This document shows positions 43,532-50,994 of a stretch of 64,000 bases of DNA, in pieces. Under the pieces are notes generated by a model that saw only the letters and a list, made by a program, of their open reading frames with translations, was not told the origin of the DNA and did no database searches. The stretch is taken from positions 1,164,769-1,228,768 of the forward strand of contig NZ_LT671417.1 of NCBI RefSeq assembly GCF_900128445.1. Reading direction: 5' to 3'. Numbering within the stretch: position 1 is the first letter of the stretch; the number at the start of each line of letters is the position of its first letter. The stretch is from Thermophilibacter provencensis. Its GTDB lineage: Bacteria > Actinomycetota > Coriobacteriia > Coriobacteriales > Atopobiaceae. The position numbers and the translations under genes were made by a program.

Positions 43532-43975
43532 GTGCGCATCTACAAGGGCAATCCCGAGCTTGTCTTTCGCGGGAAGGTGACGCCGTGGTACGGCGCGCTT
43601 TCTGGTCTCGTGGCCGCGGCGGCGGCGATTCTGGCGCTGCAGCCCGGGATGCCGGCCGGCGTGCCGGCGGCGCTGCTCGTCGCTGGCGCCGTCGTGCTGT
43701 GGCCGGCAGTGGTTCGCAACCGTGTGGAGCTCTATGCCGACAGACTTGAGATCGTCTTTGGCTGGGCGCGCACGATCATCCCGTACGAGCACGTGACGGG
43801 CGTGCGCCCCTACACGGGCTCGTCTGAGCAGTTCACCGGCAACAAGTGCACGGCGGCGCTCGACGGCGTCTTCATCAAGGCGCCGCGGGACGGCGACGCC
43901 GCGGTCTCGGTGATCGGCAACGACAACCTGATGGGCGAGCTGCGCCGGCGGGCGGGGCTCGGCGAGCAGCCATGA
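43532..43975 (+). CDS. Membrane-associated PH-domain-like protein
   Basis: 147 residues: two hydrophobic segments (about 18-37 and 41-60) followed by a small beta-rich domain with RVELYADRLEIVFGWARTIIPYEHVTGVRP, the pattern of bacterial PH-like (bPH) domains. The GTG start has a GAGGTGAGC upstream. The stop overlaps the ogt-yjaB start (ATGA), so translation is coupled. Function unknown. Confidence 0.65.
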   Translation: MRIYKGNPELVFRGKVTPWYGALSGLVAAAAAILALQPGMPAGVPAALLVAGAVVLWPAVVRNRVELYADRLEIVFGWARTIIPYEHVTGVRPYTGSSEQFTGNKCTAALDGVFIKAPRDGDAAVSVIGNDNLMGELRRRAGLGEQP

Positions 43976-44922
43976 GGTGCACGTCAGTCTATCGCTCCCC
44001 GCTGGGGGAGATGCTGCTTGCGAGCGACGGCTCCGCGCTCACCGGGCTCTGGTTCGAGGGGCAGCGCCGCTTCGCCGCGGGCTTGGCGCCAGACGCTCGC
44101 GCCCGCGACGGCCTGGCCGTCTTCGATGAGGCGCGCTCATGGCTGGACGCCTACTTCACGGGCGGCCGCCCCGATGCCGTGCCACCGCTCGCGCTCGTGG
44201 GCACATCGTTCCAGCGCGCCGTCTGGGACGAGCTGCGCCTCGTGGGGAGCGGCCAGACCGTCACCTACGGGGAGCTGGCGGCTCGCGTGGGCCGGCTTCT
44301 GGGCCGCGCCACCTCGCCGCGGGCGGTGGGCTCGGCGGTGGGGCGCAACCCGGTCTCTGTGATCGTGGGCTGCCATCGCGTGCTCGGCGCTCACGGCGCG
44401 CTCACCGGCTACGCGGGCGGCCTCTGGCGCAAGCGGGCCCTTCTCGCCCTGGAGCGCGAGGGCCTGGTCGTCGCCGAGGCCCCCGAGCGCCCCGCGGCCC
44501 TGGTGCGCGCGCTCGCCGACGTCTGGGAGCGCTCGGTCCGCGCGACGCACGACTTCCTTCTGCCCGGCGAGGTGGGACGGATGCGGCCCATGGTGCCCGA
44601 CGCAATCGGTCACGCGCCGCTTCTTCTCGTCGCGCGCCGGGCGGACGCGCCGATCGGGTTTCTGGGCATGGACGGGGACTTCGTGGAGATGCTCTTCGTG
44701 GACCCCGCGGAGCGTGGGAGCGGCGTGGGGCGGCTGCTCATGGAGCGGGCGGTGGAGCTGCTCGGAGCGCGCGAGGTCTCGGTGAACGAGCAGAACCCGC
44801 AGGCGGTGGGGTTCTACGAGCACCTGGGCTTCTCGGCGTATCGCCGCACGTCCACGGACGATGGCGGCCGCCCCTACCCGCTGCTCTACATGAGGCTTGC
44901 CCCAGCGGCCCGCGGGAGGTGA
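43972..44922 (+). CDS. O6-alkylguanine-DNA methyltransferase fused to YjaB-like acetyltransferase
   Basis: 316 residues. Residues 1-165 are an Ogt/MGMT: FQRAVWDELRLVGSGQTVTYGEL, then the alkyl-acceptor Cys134 in VGCHRVLG (canonical PCHR, here GCHR) and LTGYAGGLWRKRALLALE. Residues about 180-312 are a GNAT domain very like E. coli YjaB (VRATHDFL, FVDPAERGSGVGRLL, VNEQNPQAVGFYEHLGF, PYPLLYM). The first half reverses O6-alkyl lesions by suicidal transfer. The role of the second in repair is unknown. No stop or frameshift lies between the halves, so this is a true fusion. Confidence 0.9.
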   Translation: MRCTSVYRSPLGEMLLASDGSALTGLWFEGQRRFAAGLAPDARARDGLAVFDEARSWLDAYFTGGRPDAVPPLALVGTSFQRAVWDELRLVGSGQTVTYGELAARVGRLLGRATSPRAVGSAVGRNPVSVIVGCHRVLGAHGALTGYAGGLWRKRALLALEREGLVVAEAPERPAALVRALADVWERSVRATHDFLLPGEVGRMRPMVPDAIGHAPLLLVARRADAPIGFLGMDGDFVEMLFVDPAERGSGVGRLLMERAVELLGAREVSVNEQNPQAVGFYEHLGFSAYRRTSTDDGGRPYPLLYMRLAPAARGR

Positions 44923-44970
44923 GCGCTCGCGGCTCGCCTGGGCCGGGCGGCCGTCGAGAGAGGGGGCATC

Positions 44971-45534
44971 GTGGAAGAGGGACGGATGGAGACCAAGAGG
45001 CTGGTGCTCCGCCGCGTGCGCCCGGAGGACGACGCGCCGGCGCTTCTTGCCATGCTCTCCGACGAGCGGGTGACGCGCTTCCTGCCCCTGTTCTCGCTGC
45101 GAGACGAGGGCGAGGCGCGTGAGTTTGCCGACCGTCGCCTGGCCGACCCGCTGAGCCGCGTGGTCTGCCGCCGAGAAGAGCCCGACGAGGTGATCGGCTA
45201 CGTCACGCTCGCGGAGGACGACGCGCACGACCTGGGATACGCCCTGCGCCGCGACTGCTGGGGGCGTGGGTACGCGCGCGAGGCGGCGTATGCCGCGATA
45301 GGGTGCGCCCGGGCGGCGGGCCTCGCCTTCCTCACCGCGACGCACGACGAGCTCAACCCCGCGAGCGGGGCCGTCATGCGCGCGTGCGGGCTCACGTATC
45401 GCTACTCGTACCGGGAGCTCTGGCAGCCCAAGAACTACGAGGTCACGTTCAGGATGCATCAGGTGGACCTCGTGCCGGGCGCGCCCGGGTACCGTGGCTA
45501 CTGGGAGCGCCACCCGCGGCACTGGGTGGGCTGA
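44971..45534 (+). CDS. RimJ/RimL-type GNAT acetyltransferase
   Basis: 187 residues beginning with METKRLVLRRVRPED, typical of the RimJ/RimL group, with DLGYALRRDCWGRGYAREAAYAAI as the acetyl-CoA loop and LNPASGAVMRACGL toward the end. GTG 44971 has AGGGGG at good spacing; ATG 44986 is the alternative start. It lies between two alkylation-repair genes on the same strand, 48 bp after the Ogt fusion. Confidence 0.82.
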   Translation: MEEGRMETKRLVLRRVRPEDDAPALLAMLSDERVTRFLPLFSLRDEGEAREFADRRLADPLSRVVCRREEPDEVIGYVTLAEDDAHDLGYALRRDCWGRGYAREAAYAAIGCARAAGLAFLTATHDELNPASGAVMRACGLTYRYSYRELWQPKNYEVTFRMHQVDLVPGAPGYRGYWERHPRHWVG

Positions 45535-45606
45535 TCCGCGCGCGGGACCGCGCCGTCGCGTCCAGCCGTCGCGCTACCATGGGAGCATGACGAGAGAGGA
45601 GGCCCC

Positions 45607-46752
45607 ATGACCGCGCCCGCGCGACCCGACCTCACCCGCGGCGAGCTTCTCGCCGTCACGCTCGACCGCCAGCACCTCCTGCGCCGCGACGCGTCATGCG
45701 TGCAGGTGGCATCCGACCTGCTGGGCCTCCAGGCGCAGTTCTCGACCGGCCCGCGCGACGCCCTGCGCGCCCGAGCCAGCGACTTCTCGCCGCAGGGCTG
45801 GGACCGCGGCCTGGTCAAGATCTGGTCGCACCGCGGCACCATCCACGTGGTGCCCGCCCGCGAGCTGTGGCTGCACCTCTCCGCGCGCGACAACCGCGGC
45901 CCGCTCGCCGACCTCTGGGACGGCTGGGGGATCCCGGTCGGGGAGGCCGAGCGCTGGGCGGACCTCATCCGCGCCGAGGTCTCGTCCGGCCCGCGCGGAC
46001 GCGAGGAGCTCAAGGAGGCGTGCCGCGCGGCGGGCATGTCTGATTGGCTGCTGGAGCGCGTGTTCAACGGCTGGGGCGGACTGCTCAAGGAGATGTGCGA
46101 CCGCGGGATGCTCGTCTATGAGGCGGGAACGGCCAAGCGCTTCGCCGCCGTTCCGGAGGCTCCCGAGTGGCCCCCGCGCGACGAGGCGCGCGCCGAGCTC
46201 GTGCGCCGCTACTTCGAGCGCTACGGCCCCGCAACCATGCAGGACTGCGCGGCCTTCCTGGGCTACCGCGCCTCGGAGGTGGCGTCGCTCGTCCGTCGCT
46301 CGGCGCTGCCGCTGCGCGAGCTCACCTGCCGGGGCGCCACGCTCTCCTACCTCGGCGAGCTGCCCTCCCCGACGGAGGCGCGCGTGCCCGGATGCGTGCT
46401 GCTCGCCCCCTTCGACCAGCTCGTGCTCGGGTACCGCGACCGCTCGCGCCTCATCGACGCATCCGACCTGCCGCGCGTCACCAACCGGGCGGGCATCGTC
46501 TTCGCGGCGGTCCTCTACCGCGGTCGCGCCCGCGCCCGCTGGAGGAGGGAGGGGAGGCGCGTGACGGTCACGGAGTTCCGCCCGCTCTCGGACACGGCGC
46601 GCGCCGCAATCGCGGGTCGCGTGAGGAGGTTCTTCTCGCCGGAGCGTATGGAGGTTAGCTTTAGGGGCGAGAAGGACGTGCCGGCCCCGCGCCCCTTTGA
46701 CACGGACGGCCTCCCGAGCGAGCTGCGTGCGCGCGGGGGAGCGGAGGGGTAG
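45607..46752 (+). CDS. AlkZ-like winged-helix DNA glycosylase
   Basis: 381 residues of the HTH_42 family. The QxQ catalytic motif of AlkZ/AlkX glycosylases is visible as LLGLQAQFS (Gln42, Gln44). The C-terminal part has GCVLLAPFDQLVLGYRDRSRL followed by RAGIVFAAVLYRGRARARW, as in the family. Members excise alkylated bases or unhook interstrand crosslinks. Co-orientation with the Ogt fusion supports an alkylation-defence locus. The start follows GAGAGGAGGCCCC. Confidence 0.82.
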   Translation: MTAPARPDLTRGELLAVTLDRQHLLRRDASCVQVASDLLGLQAQFSTGPRDALRARASDFSPQGWDRGLVKIWSHRGTIHVVPARELWLHLSARDNRGPLADLWDGWGIPVGEAERWADLIRAEVSSGPRGREELKEACRAAGMSDWLLERVFNGWGGLLKEMCDRGMLVYEAGTAKRFAAVPEAPEWPPRDEARAELVRRYFERYGPATMQDCAAFLGYRASEVASLVRRSALPLRELTCRGATLSYLGELPSPTEARVPGCVLLAPFDQLVLGYRDRSRLIDASDLPRVTNRAGIVFAAVLYRGRARARWRREGRRVTVTEFRPLSDTARAAIAGRVRRFFSPERMEVSFRGEKDVPAPRPFDTDGLPSELRARGGAEG

Positions 46753-46756
46753 CGGC

Positions 46757-47293
46757 TCAGCCCCGCAGGTGCTCGAGCACCGGCTGCAGGTACTCGCGCC
46801 GCGTGCCGTCAAAGCCCTCGCGCATGGCGTCGAGCGCGAAGGCGACGCGCGGGTCGGTCCTGGCCGCCTTGGCCTGCATGCGGAAGAACGCCCGCATGGC
46901 CAGCCTGTCGAGCGCGCACAGGCGGTCGAAGTCAAAGCCGCCCTGGCAGTAGAAGCGCGCGAGGTCGGGGTAGCGGTCCTGCGGGAACGCCTGGTCGAAG
47001 GCGGCGTTAGTCTCGCTCTTTGGCCACTCGTCGCTCGGCATGGGGTAGGCCCCCACGCCCACGACCACGTAGCGGCGCTCGGGGCGCCCGTCCATGAGGT
47101 CGCGCAGCCAGCGCGCGCCCTTGAGCCCTCCCGCGTGGAACCAGCTGAGAAAGACGAGCGTCCCCGCGCTGTCCACGGAGGACGAGGCGCGCTCGTCGAA
47201 CGGGACGGCCCTGGTCCCGAGGGACTCCGCGAGCCAGCGCGCGTACCTCTCGGTGAACCCGGTCTGCGAGCAGTAGACGACGGCGGTGCTCAT
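46757..47293 (-). CDS. Flavodoxin-domain protein
   Basis: 178 residues. The N-terminal VVYCSQTGFTERYARWLAE is a flavodoxin FMN-phosphate loop, followed by LVFLSWFHAGGLKGARWL and VVVGVGAYP. It belongs to the flavodoxin/BilS-like group that donates electrons to small reductases. It lies 2 bp from the TetR stop, as the second gene of a TetR-flavodoxin operon. The redox partner is not in view. Confidence 0.8.
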   Translation of the reverse strand: MSTAVVYCSQTGFTERYARWLAESLGTRAVPFDERASSSVDSAGTLVFLSWFHAGGLKGARWLRDLMDGRPERRYVVVGVGAYPMPSDEWPKSETNAAFDQAFPQDRYPDLARFYCQGGFDFDRLCALDRLAMRAFFRMQAKAARTDPRVAFALDAMREGFDGTRREYLQPVLEHLRG

Positions 47294-47295
47294 GC

Positions 47296-47919
47296 TCACT
47301 CCTTCGCTCGGTGCTGGGCGAGAAACGCCTTGAGGTGCCGCTCCACGAGGCCGCGCGCCTGCGGCCAGGGCATGCCCTCGCAGAGCGCGAGGAACACAGG
47401 CCCGTGGAACTGGCGGGCCGCGAGGTCGACGTCGCAGGGGGAGAAGAGGCCTGCGTCGACGAGGCGCGAGAAGATCGCGCGCTGCAGCTCGAGCGGCCGC
47501 TCCATGAAAACGGTGCGGTAGAGCTCGTCGCAGCGGGGGTCCGCGTGGCGCGCCCCCTCGAGCACGTGGCGCAGGCACGTGATGCCGGCGTCCGCGAAGA
47601 GGGGCTCGTAGCTGGCGAGAACCACCTCGGCGAGCGCGGGCCCGTCCGCGAGGTAGGCGCTCGCGTCGTCGGTGGGGTGGGCGAGGGCGCGGCGGGAGCG
47701 CAGTGCCTGCGTCAGACGGTCGAGCTGGTGGGCCACCGCCGCGTCGAAGATGGCCTGCTTGCCGGGGAAGTGGCTGTAGAGCGAGGCCTCGCGCAGGCCT
47801 ACCGCGGCCGAGACGTCGCGCATCGTTGCCGCGGCATAGCCCTTCTCGGCAAACACCTCGAGGGCGCGCTCGCAGATGAGGCGCTTGGTATCGCGCGTTG
47901 GCCCGGACGGTCGTCCCAT
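47296..47919 (-). CDS. TetR-family repressor (flavodoxin operon)
   Basis: 207 residues: HTH at about 12-58 (ATMRDVSAAVGLREASLYSHFPGKQAIF), then an all-alpha ligand domain. GGGAGG 4 nt before ATG 47919 selects this start over an upstream in-frame TTG. It precedes the flavodoxin gene and has a palindrome overlapping its own -10, so it is probably autorepressed. The inducer is unknown. Confidence 0.9.
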   Translation of the reverse strand: MGRPSGPTRDTKRLICERALEVFAEKGYAAATMRDVSAAVGLREASLYSHFPGKQAIFDAAVAHQLDRLTQALRSRRALAHPTDDASAYLADGPALAEVVLASYEPLFADAGITCLRHVLEGARHADPRCDELYRTVFMERPLELQRAIFSRLVDAGLFSPCDVDLAARQFHGPVFLALCEGMPWPQARGLVERHLKAFLAQHRAKE

Positions 47920-47940
47920 GCTGCCTCCCGTGGTCGTCAA

Positions 47941-47973
47941 AACCTAGTATACGATAGGTTTACGAGAAGGCAA
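47941..47973 (-). promoter_or_regulatory. Promoter and operator of the TetR-flavodoxin operon
   Basis: On the minus strand TTGCCT (47968-47973), a 16-bp spacer and TATACT (47946-47951). AACCTA-N8-TAGGTT (47941-47960) is a perfect palindrome covering the -10, well placed for TetR autorepression. Confidence 0.7.
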
Positions 47974-48006
47974 GGCAACGTGACGGCAGTGACTCCGTCG
48001 AGACAT

Positions 48007-48038
48007 CTATTGACCAATGTTCAATAGAGTGCTAGACT
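48007..48038 (+). promoter_or_regulatory. Promoter and operator of the second TetR gene
   Basis: TTGACC (48010-48015), a 17-bp spacer and TAGACT (48033-48038). CTATTGA-N7-TCAATAG (48007-48027) is a perfect palindrome covering the -35. The same TTGA-N7-TCAA pattern recurs at 48709-48723 before the methyltransferase gene. Confidence 0.75.
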
Positions 48039-48060
48039 CCGAAACGAGGGGGTGGCGCGC

Positions 48061-48663
48061 ATGACAAGAACCGTGAAGGAGCCCGAGGAGCGCAGGCGCG
48101 AGCTCTTAGCCTGTGCGATGCGACTCTTCGCCGAGCAGGGCTACGACAACGTGTCCGTGCGCGCGGTGGCGCGGGCTGCGGGAGTGGCGCCCGGCCTCGC
48201 GTACCACTACTTCGACTCCAAGCAGGCGCTCTTCTCCGCCGCGATCGAGGACTACGCGCGCCGCTGCGCGGAGCGCGTGTGCGAGGCCCTTGACGAGCGG
48301 GGACCCTCGCTCGACGAGAAGCTCGGGCGTGCGCTCGAGGCGGGCGCCGCGCACGGCGGCTTCCCCTACGCCGCCTTCTTCCACGCTGAGGGCGCCGGCG
48401 CGCTGCACGACCGGCTCTCGCTCGCCATGTGCGAGGCGGTGCGGCCGCACCTGCGCGCCGCGCTCGAGCTCGACGCGGCGGAGCGGGGGGCGTCTGCCGC
48501 GGACGCGGATCAGCTCGCGGCCATCATGACCTATGGGTGCGTGGGGCTCGCGAGCGGTCCGGGCATGCCGGACGAGACCGCGCTCGCCGCAGCGCGTCGC
48601 TACCTGCGGGCGCTTCTCGCTGAGTTTCGCGCGACGGGCGCCGCCAGCACCGGCCCAAGATAG
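48061..48663 (+). CDS. TetR-family regulator
   Basis: 200 residues with an N-terminal HTH (VSVRAVARAAGVAPGLAYHYFDSKQALF) and a helical effector domain. GAGGGGG lies 9 nt before ATG 48061. The gene is followed by a terminator and then by a SAM-dependent methyltransferase with a matching operator, so the likely regulon is itself plus that methyltransferase. The effector is unknown. Confidence 0.9.
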   Translation: MTRTVKEPEERRRELLACAMRLFAEQGYDNVSVRAVARAAGVAPGLAYHYFDSKQALFSAAIEDYARRCAERVCEALDERGPSLDEKLGRALEAGAAHGGFPYAAFFHAEGAGALHDRLSLAMCEAVRPHLRAALELDAAERGASAADADQLAAIMTYGCVGLASGPGMPDETALAAARRYLRALLAEFRATGAASTGPR

Positions 48664-48670
48664 GAAAACC

Positions 48671-48690
48671 GCCCCGGCCTGGTCCGGGGC
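48671..48690 (+). terminator. Terminator after the second TetR gene
   Basis: GCCCCGG (48671-48677) and CCGGGGC (48684-48690), a 7-bp GC stem followed by TCTTTT. Because it separates the regulator from the methyltransferase, the latter needs its own promoter. Confidence 0.8.
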
Positions 48691-48708
48691 TCTTTTCGAG
48701 ACGCTGTA

Positions 48709-48723
48709 TTGAACATTGCTCAA
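48709..48723 (+). promoter_or_regulatory. Second TTGA-N7-TCAA operator
   Basis: TTGAACATTGCTCAA, 16 bp upstream of the methyltransferase start, shares its half-sites and spacing with the palindrome at 48010-48024. It probably covers the methyltransferase promoter or transcription start. Confidence 0.6.
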
Positions 48724-48738
48724 CAAGAGGAGACGGAA

Positions 48739-49380
48739 ATGGACGAGAAGAAAGCCGAGCTTCTGCGCGGCCGCTCGCGCGCCGCGTTCGACGCGCAGGC
48801 CGCGACCTACGACGAGGGCATGGAAGGCGACCATGCCCGACGTCTCTACCAGCACGTTGTTGGTGAGGTGACGTGCGCCGTGGCGGGCATGCCGGCCCCG
48901 CGCGTGCTCGACCTCGGCTGCGGAACGGGCGCCCTGGCAGCGCGCCTGCTCGACGCGATCCCGGGCTGCTCCCTCACGGGGGTGGACCTCTCGCAGCGCA
49001 TGGTCGAGGTGGCCCGCGCGCGGCTGGCGGGACGAGCCGAGGTCCTTCTCGGCGACGCGGAGCGCCTGCCCTTCCACGACGCCGCGTTTGACGTGGTGGT
49101 CTGCAACGACTCGTTCCACCACTACCCGGACCCGGAGAGGGCCGCGTTCCAGGCGTGGCGGGTGCTCGCGGCGGGAGGCGCTCTCGTGATGGGTGACGTC
49201 TGGCAGCCCGCGCCGGCCCGCGCGCTCATGAACGCGTGGATGCCGCGCTCGCGCGAGGGCGACGTCCGCATCTACTCCGAGGCAGAGCTGCGCGACGTCC
49301 TGGGCACGTGGTTCAGCCGGGTGAGCTGGCGCCGCGTGGGCGTCACCGCCTGCGTGGCGGTGGCACGCAAGGACGCGTGA
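48739..49380 (+). CDS. Class I SAM-dependent methyltransferase (UbiE/Methyltransf_11 type)
   Basis: 213 residues. The SAM-binding motif I is VLDLGCGTGALAARLL (about 57-72), followed by a motif-II-like acidic loop (LTGVDLSQRM) and the post-I motif FDVVVCNDSFHHYPDP. The C-terminal cap is short. The substrate is unknown. The preceding operator matches that of the neighbouring TetR, so it is probably induced by the same ligand, perhaps a toxic small molecule that it methylates. The 3' end overlaps an antisense antitoxin gene by 38 bp. Confidence 0.88.
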   Translation: MDEKKAELLRGRSRAAFDAQAATYDEGMEGDHARRLYQHVVGEVTCAVAGMPAPRVLDLGCGTGALAARLLDAIPGCSLTGVDLSQRMVEVARARLAGRAEVLLGDAERLPFHDAAFDVVVCNDSFHHYPDPERAAFQAWRVLAAGGALVMGDVWQPAPARALMNAWMPRSREGDVRIYSEAELRDVLGTWFSRVSWRRVGVTACVAVARKDA

Positions 49381-49591
49381 CGCGCGGGCCTAGCATCTCG
49401 GCGACGTACTCCGCCTCGGTAGGGGTGCGCTTGCGAACGGCAAAGGGGAAGCAGCTCTCCTTGGCAAGGCGCTTCGTGAAGACGGTGAGCGCCGAGGCGG
49501 GCGTGAGCCCGAGCTCCTCCGCGGGTGCGTCGAAGGCGCGCTTGAGGTTGGCATCAACGTGATTGCCAAGAGATGCGGCTGATGCTGTCAT
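49343..49591 (-). CDS. Orphan RelB/DinJ-family antitoxin
   Basis: 82 residues. NHVDANLKRAFDAPAEELGLTPASALTVF matches the ribbon-helix-helix N-domain of DinJ/RelB antitoxins (normally followed by a toxin-binding tail, here AKRTP-like and short). No RelE/YafQ/HigB-type toxin gene is adjacent on either side. The C-terminal codons overlap the methyltransferase end on the opposite strand. No good Shine-Dalgarno is visible. It could be a relic of a lost module or a trans-acting antitoxin. Confidence 0.65.
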   Translation of the reverse strand: MTASAASLGNHVDANLKRAFDAPAEELGLTPASALTVFTKRLAKESCFPFAVRKRTPTEAEYVAEMLGPRVTRPCVPPPRRR

Positions 49592-49810
49592 AATGCTTGC
49601 GATCAAATGACTTGTAAGTTGCGGGATACGGGGTGCACCGCATGCGTCCTCTGCGCAAAGCGTCTGGAGGTCGATTCTTTCGAACGCGCTGCCGGTGAGC
49701 CCCGAAGCTGCGACGTGCCCAACGGCTGGGCTGCCGCGGCGATTCCGGCTTGGTCGCGCGTCATAGTGAGCGCGCACACAGGAGCGAGATGGCTCTCATT
49801 AAGCGAGCGC

Positions 49811-49897
49811 GGAAAAATAACCCGCCCTCGGCGGCGGTCGCTCAAATCTCAACTGGGCAAACGTCGCCTTCACAAATCCAAAGGCGGATTAATGTCT
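49811..49897. repeat. 87-nt inverted-repeat element, copy 2
   Basis: Ends GGAAAAATAACCCGCC and GGCGGATTAAT as in the copy at 26239-26325, and the same 81 nt from first GG to the last TTA. The CCCAGTTG core of copy 1 appears here as CAACTGGG, on the other strand. The 49592-49963 gap around it contains no gene I can support. Confidence 0.6.
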
Positions 49898-49963
49898 GCA
49901 CTCCATGCCAAGCCCCTCCGTCACGCCAGGCCTCACAATGTCTTCAGGAAGCGCAGCGAGGGC

Positions 49964-50452
49964 ATGGACGAGGCATCAGGGGACGGCGTTCGCCACAAGG
50001 AGGCTGCGCTGACCCCAGAAGAAAGGAATGAGGGCATGGGCAAATACGAGGCGCTTAAGCGCAACGCAATCGAGGAGAACGAGCGCATGTACGGCCGCGA
50101 GGCACGAGCGCGCTACGGGGACGATGCGGTGGACGCTGCAAACGAGCGGCTGGCCTCGCTCTCCCGCGACGAGTGGGATGAGAGGGATCGGCTCGAGCAG
50201 GCCATCAAGGATCAGCTGCGCGCTGCCATGGCGACGGGTGACCCGGCGGGTGACGCTGCCCGTGAGCTTGCGCAGATGCACGAGAGCTGGATTCGCCTGC
50301 ACTGGGGAGAGGGGCATTACTCGCGCGAGGCGCATTGCGGTCTCGCGCAGATGTATCTTGCGGACGAGCGCTTCCGCGTCTACTACGACACGGCGGCGGG
50401 CGAGGGCGCGACGGAGTTCCTGGTCGCCGCGCTCGAGTCCTACCTGGCGTAG
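49964..50452 (+). CDS. TipAS-domain protein without MerR part
   Basis: 162 residues from this start. ALTPEERNEGMGKYEALKRN and the later IRLHWGEGHYSREAHCGLAQMYLADERFRVYYDTAAG are the TipAS antibiotic-recognition domain that binds thiopeptides in TipA-like activators. The usual N-terminal MerR HTH is missing; upstream sequence does not resemble it. TipAS-only proteins can sequester drugs. The start is uncertain: 49892 (inside the repeat end) and 50036 are alternatives. Confidence 0.75.
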   Translation: MDEASGDGVRHKEAALTPEERNEGMGKYEALKRNAIEENERMYGREARARYGDDAVDAANERLASLSRDEWDERDRLEQAIKDQLRAAMATGDPAGDAARELAQMHESWIRLHWGEGHYSREAHCGLAQMYLADERFRVYYDTAAGEGATEFLVAALESYLA

Positions 50453-50469
50453 CCGGCGGGAGGGGCCTC

Positions 50470-50973
50470 ATGGGCGAGAAGACTACACGTCTCGCGCTTA
50501 GGCTCGCGCCGCTCTCCTCGCGCGACGCGGCCGCGGCGGCGGAGCTCTTCCGCGAGACGGTGCACGCGGTCAACGCGCGCGACTACACGTCCGAGCAGCT
50601 GGACGCGTGGGCTCCGGGCGGGGCGGTCCCAGCGCATCGCTTGGTCGAGCTCCTGCTCAGGCAGGGCGCGCTCGGCGCCTGGGACGGCAGCGCCCTCGTG
50701 GGCCTTGGCAGCCTCGAGGGCGCGGACCTTCTCGACATGCTCTACGTGCACAAGGACTACCAGGGCCGGGGCGTGGCGCGCCTGCTCGCGGGGGCGCTCG
50801 AGCGCGAGGCGCGGGACCGCGGCGCACATGCGGTCCGAACCTTCGCGTCCATCACGGCGCGTCCGTTTTTCGAGCGCCGGAGCTACGTCGTGCTGCGCGA
50901 GAACGCCGTCGTGCGCGCGGGCATGCAACTTACGAACTTCCTCATGGTGAAGGACCTGCACCTCGAGCGATAG
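50470..50973 (+). CDS. GNAT N-acetyltransferase
   Basis: 167 residues. LDMLYVHKDYQGRGVARLLAGALE is motif A, followed by VRTFASITARPFFERRSYVV, the arrangement of the YafP/PA4866-like GNAT group. GGGAGG precedes the ATG, 17 bp after the TipAS stop, suggesting co-transcription. Substrate unknown; a role in detoxification beside a drug-binding protein is only a guess. Confidence 0.85.
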   Translation: MGEKTTRLALRLAPLSSRDAAAAAELFRETVHAVNARDYTSEQLDAWAPGGAVPAHRLVELLLRQGALGAWDGSALVGLGSLEGADLLDMLYVHKDYQGRGVARLLAGALEREARDRGAHAVRTFASITARPFFERRSYVVLRENAVVRAGMQLTNFLMVKDLHLER

Positions 50974-50994
50974 CCCGACCCGATGCTTCTCTCG

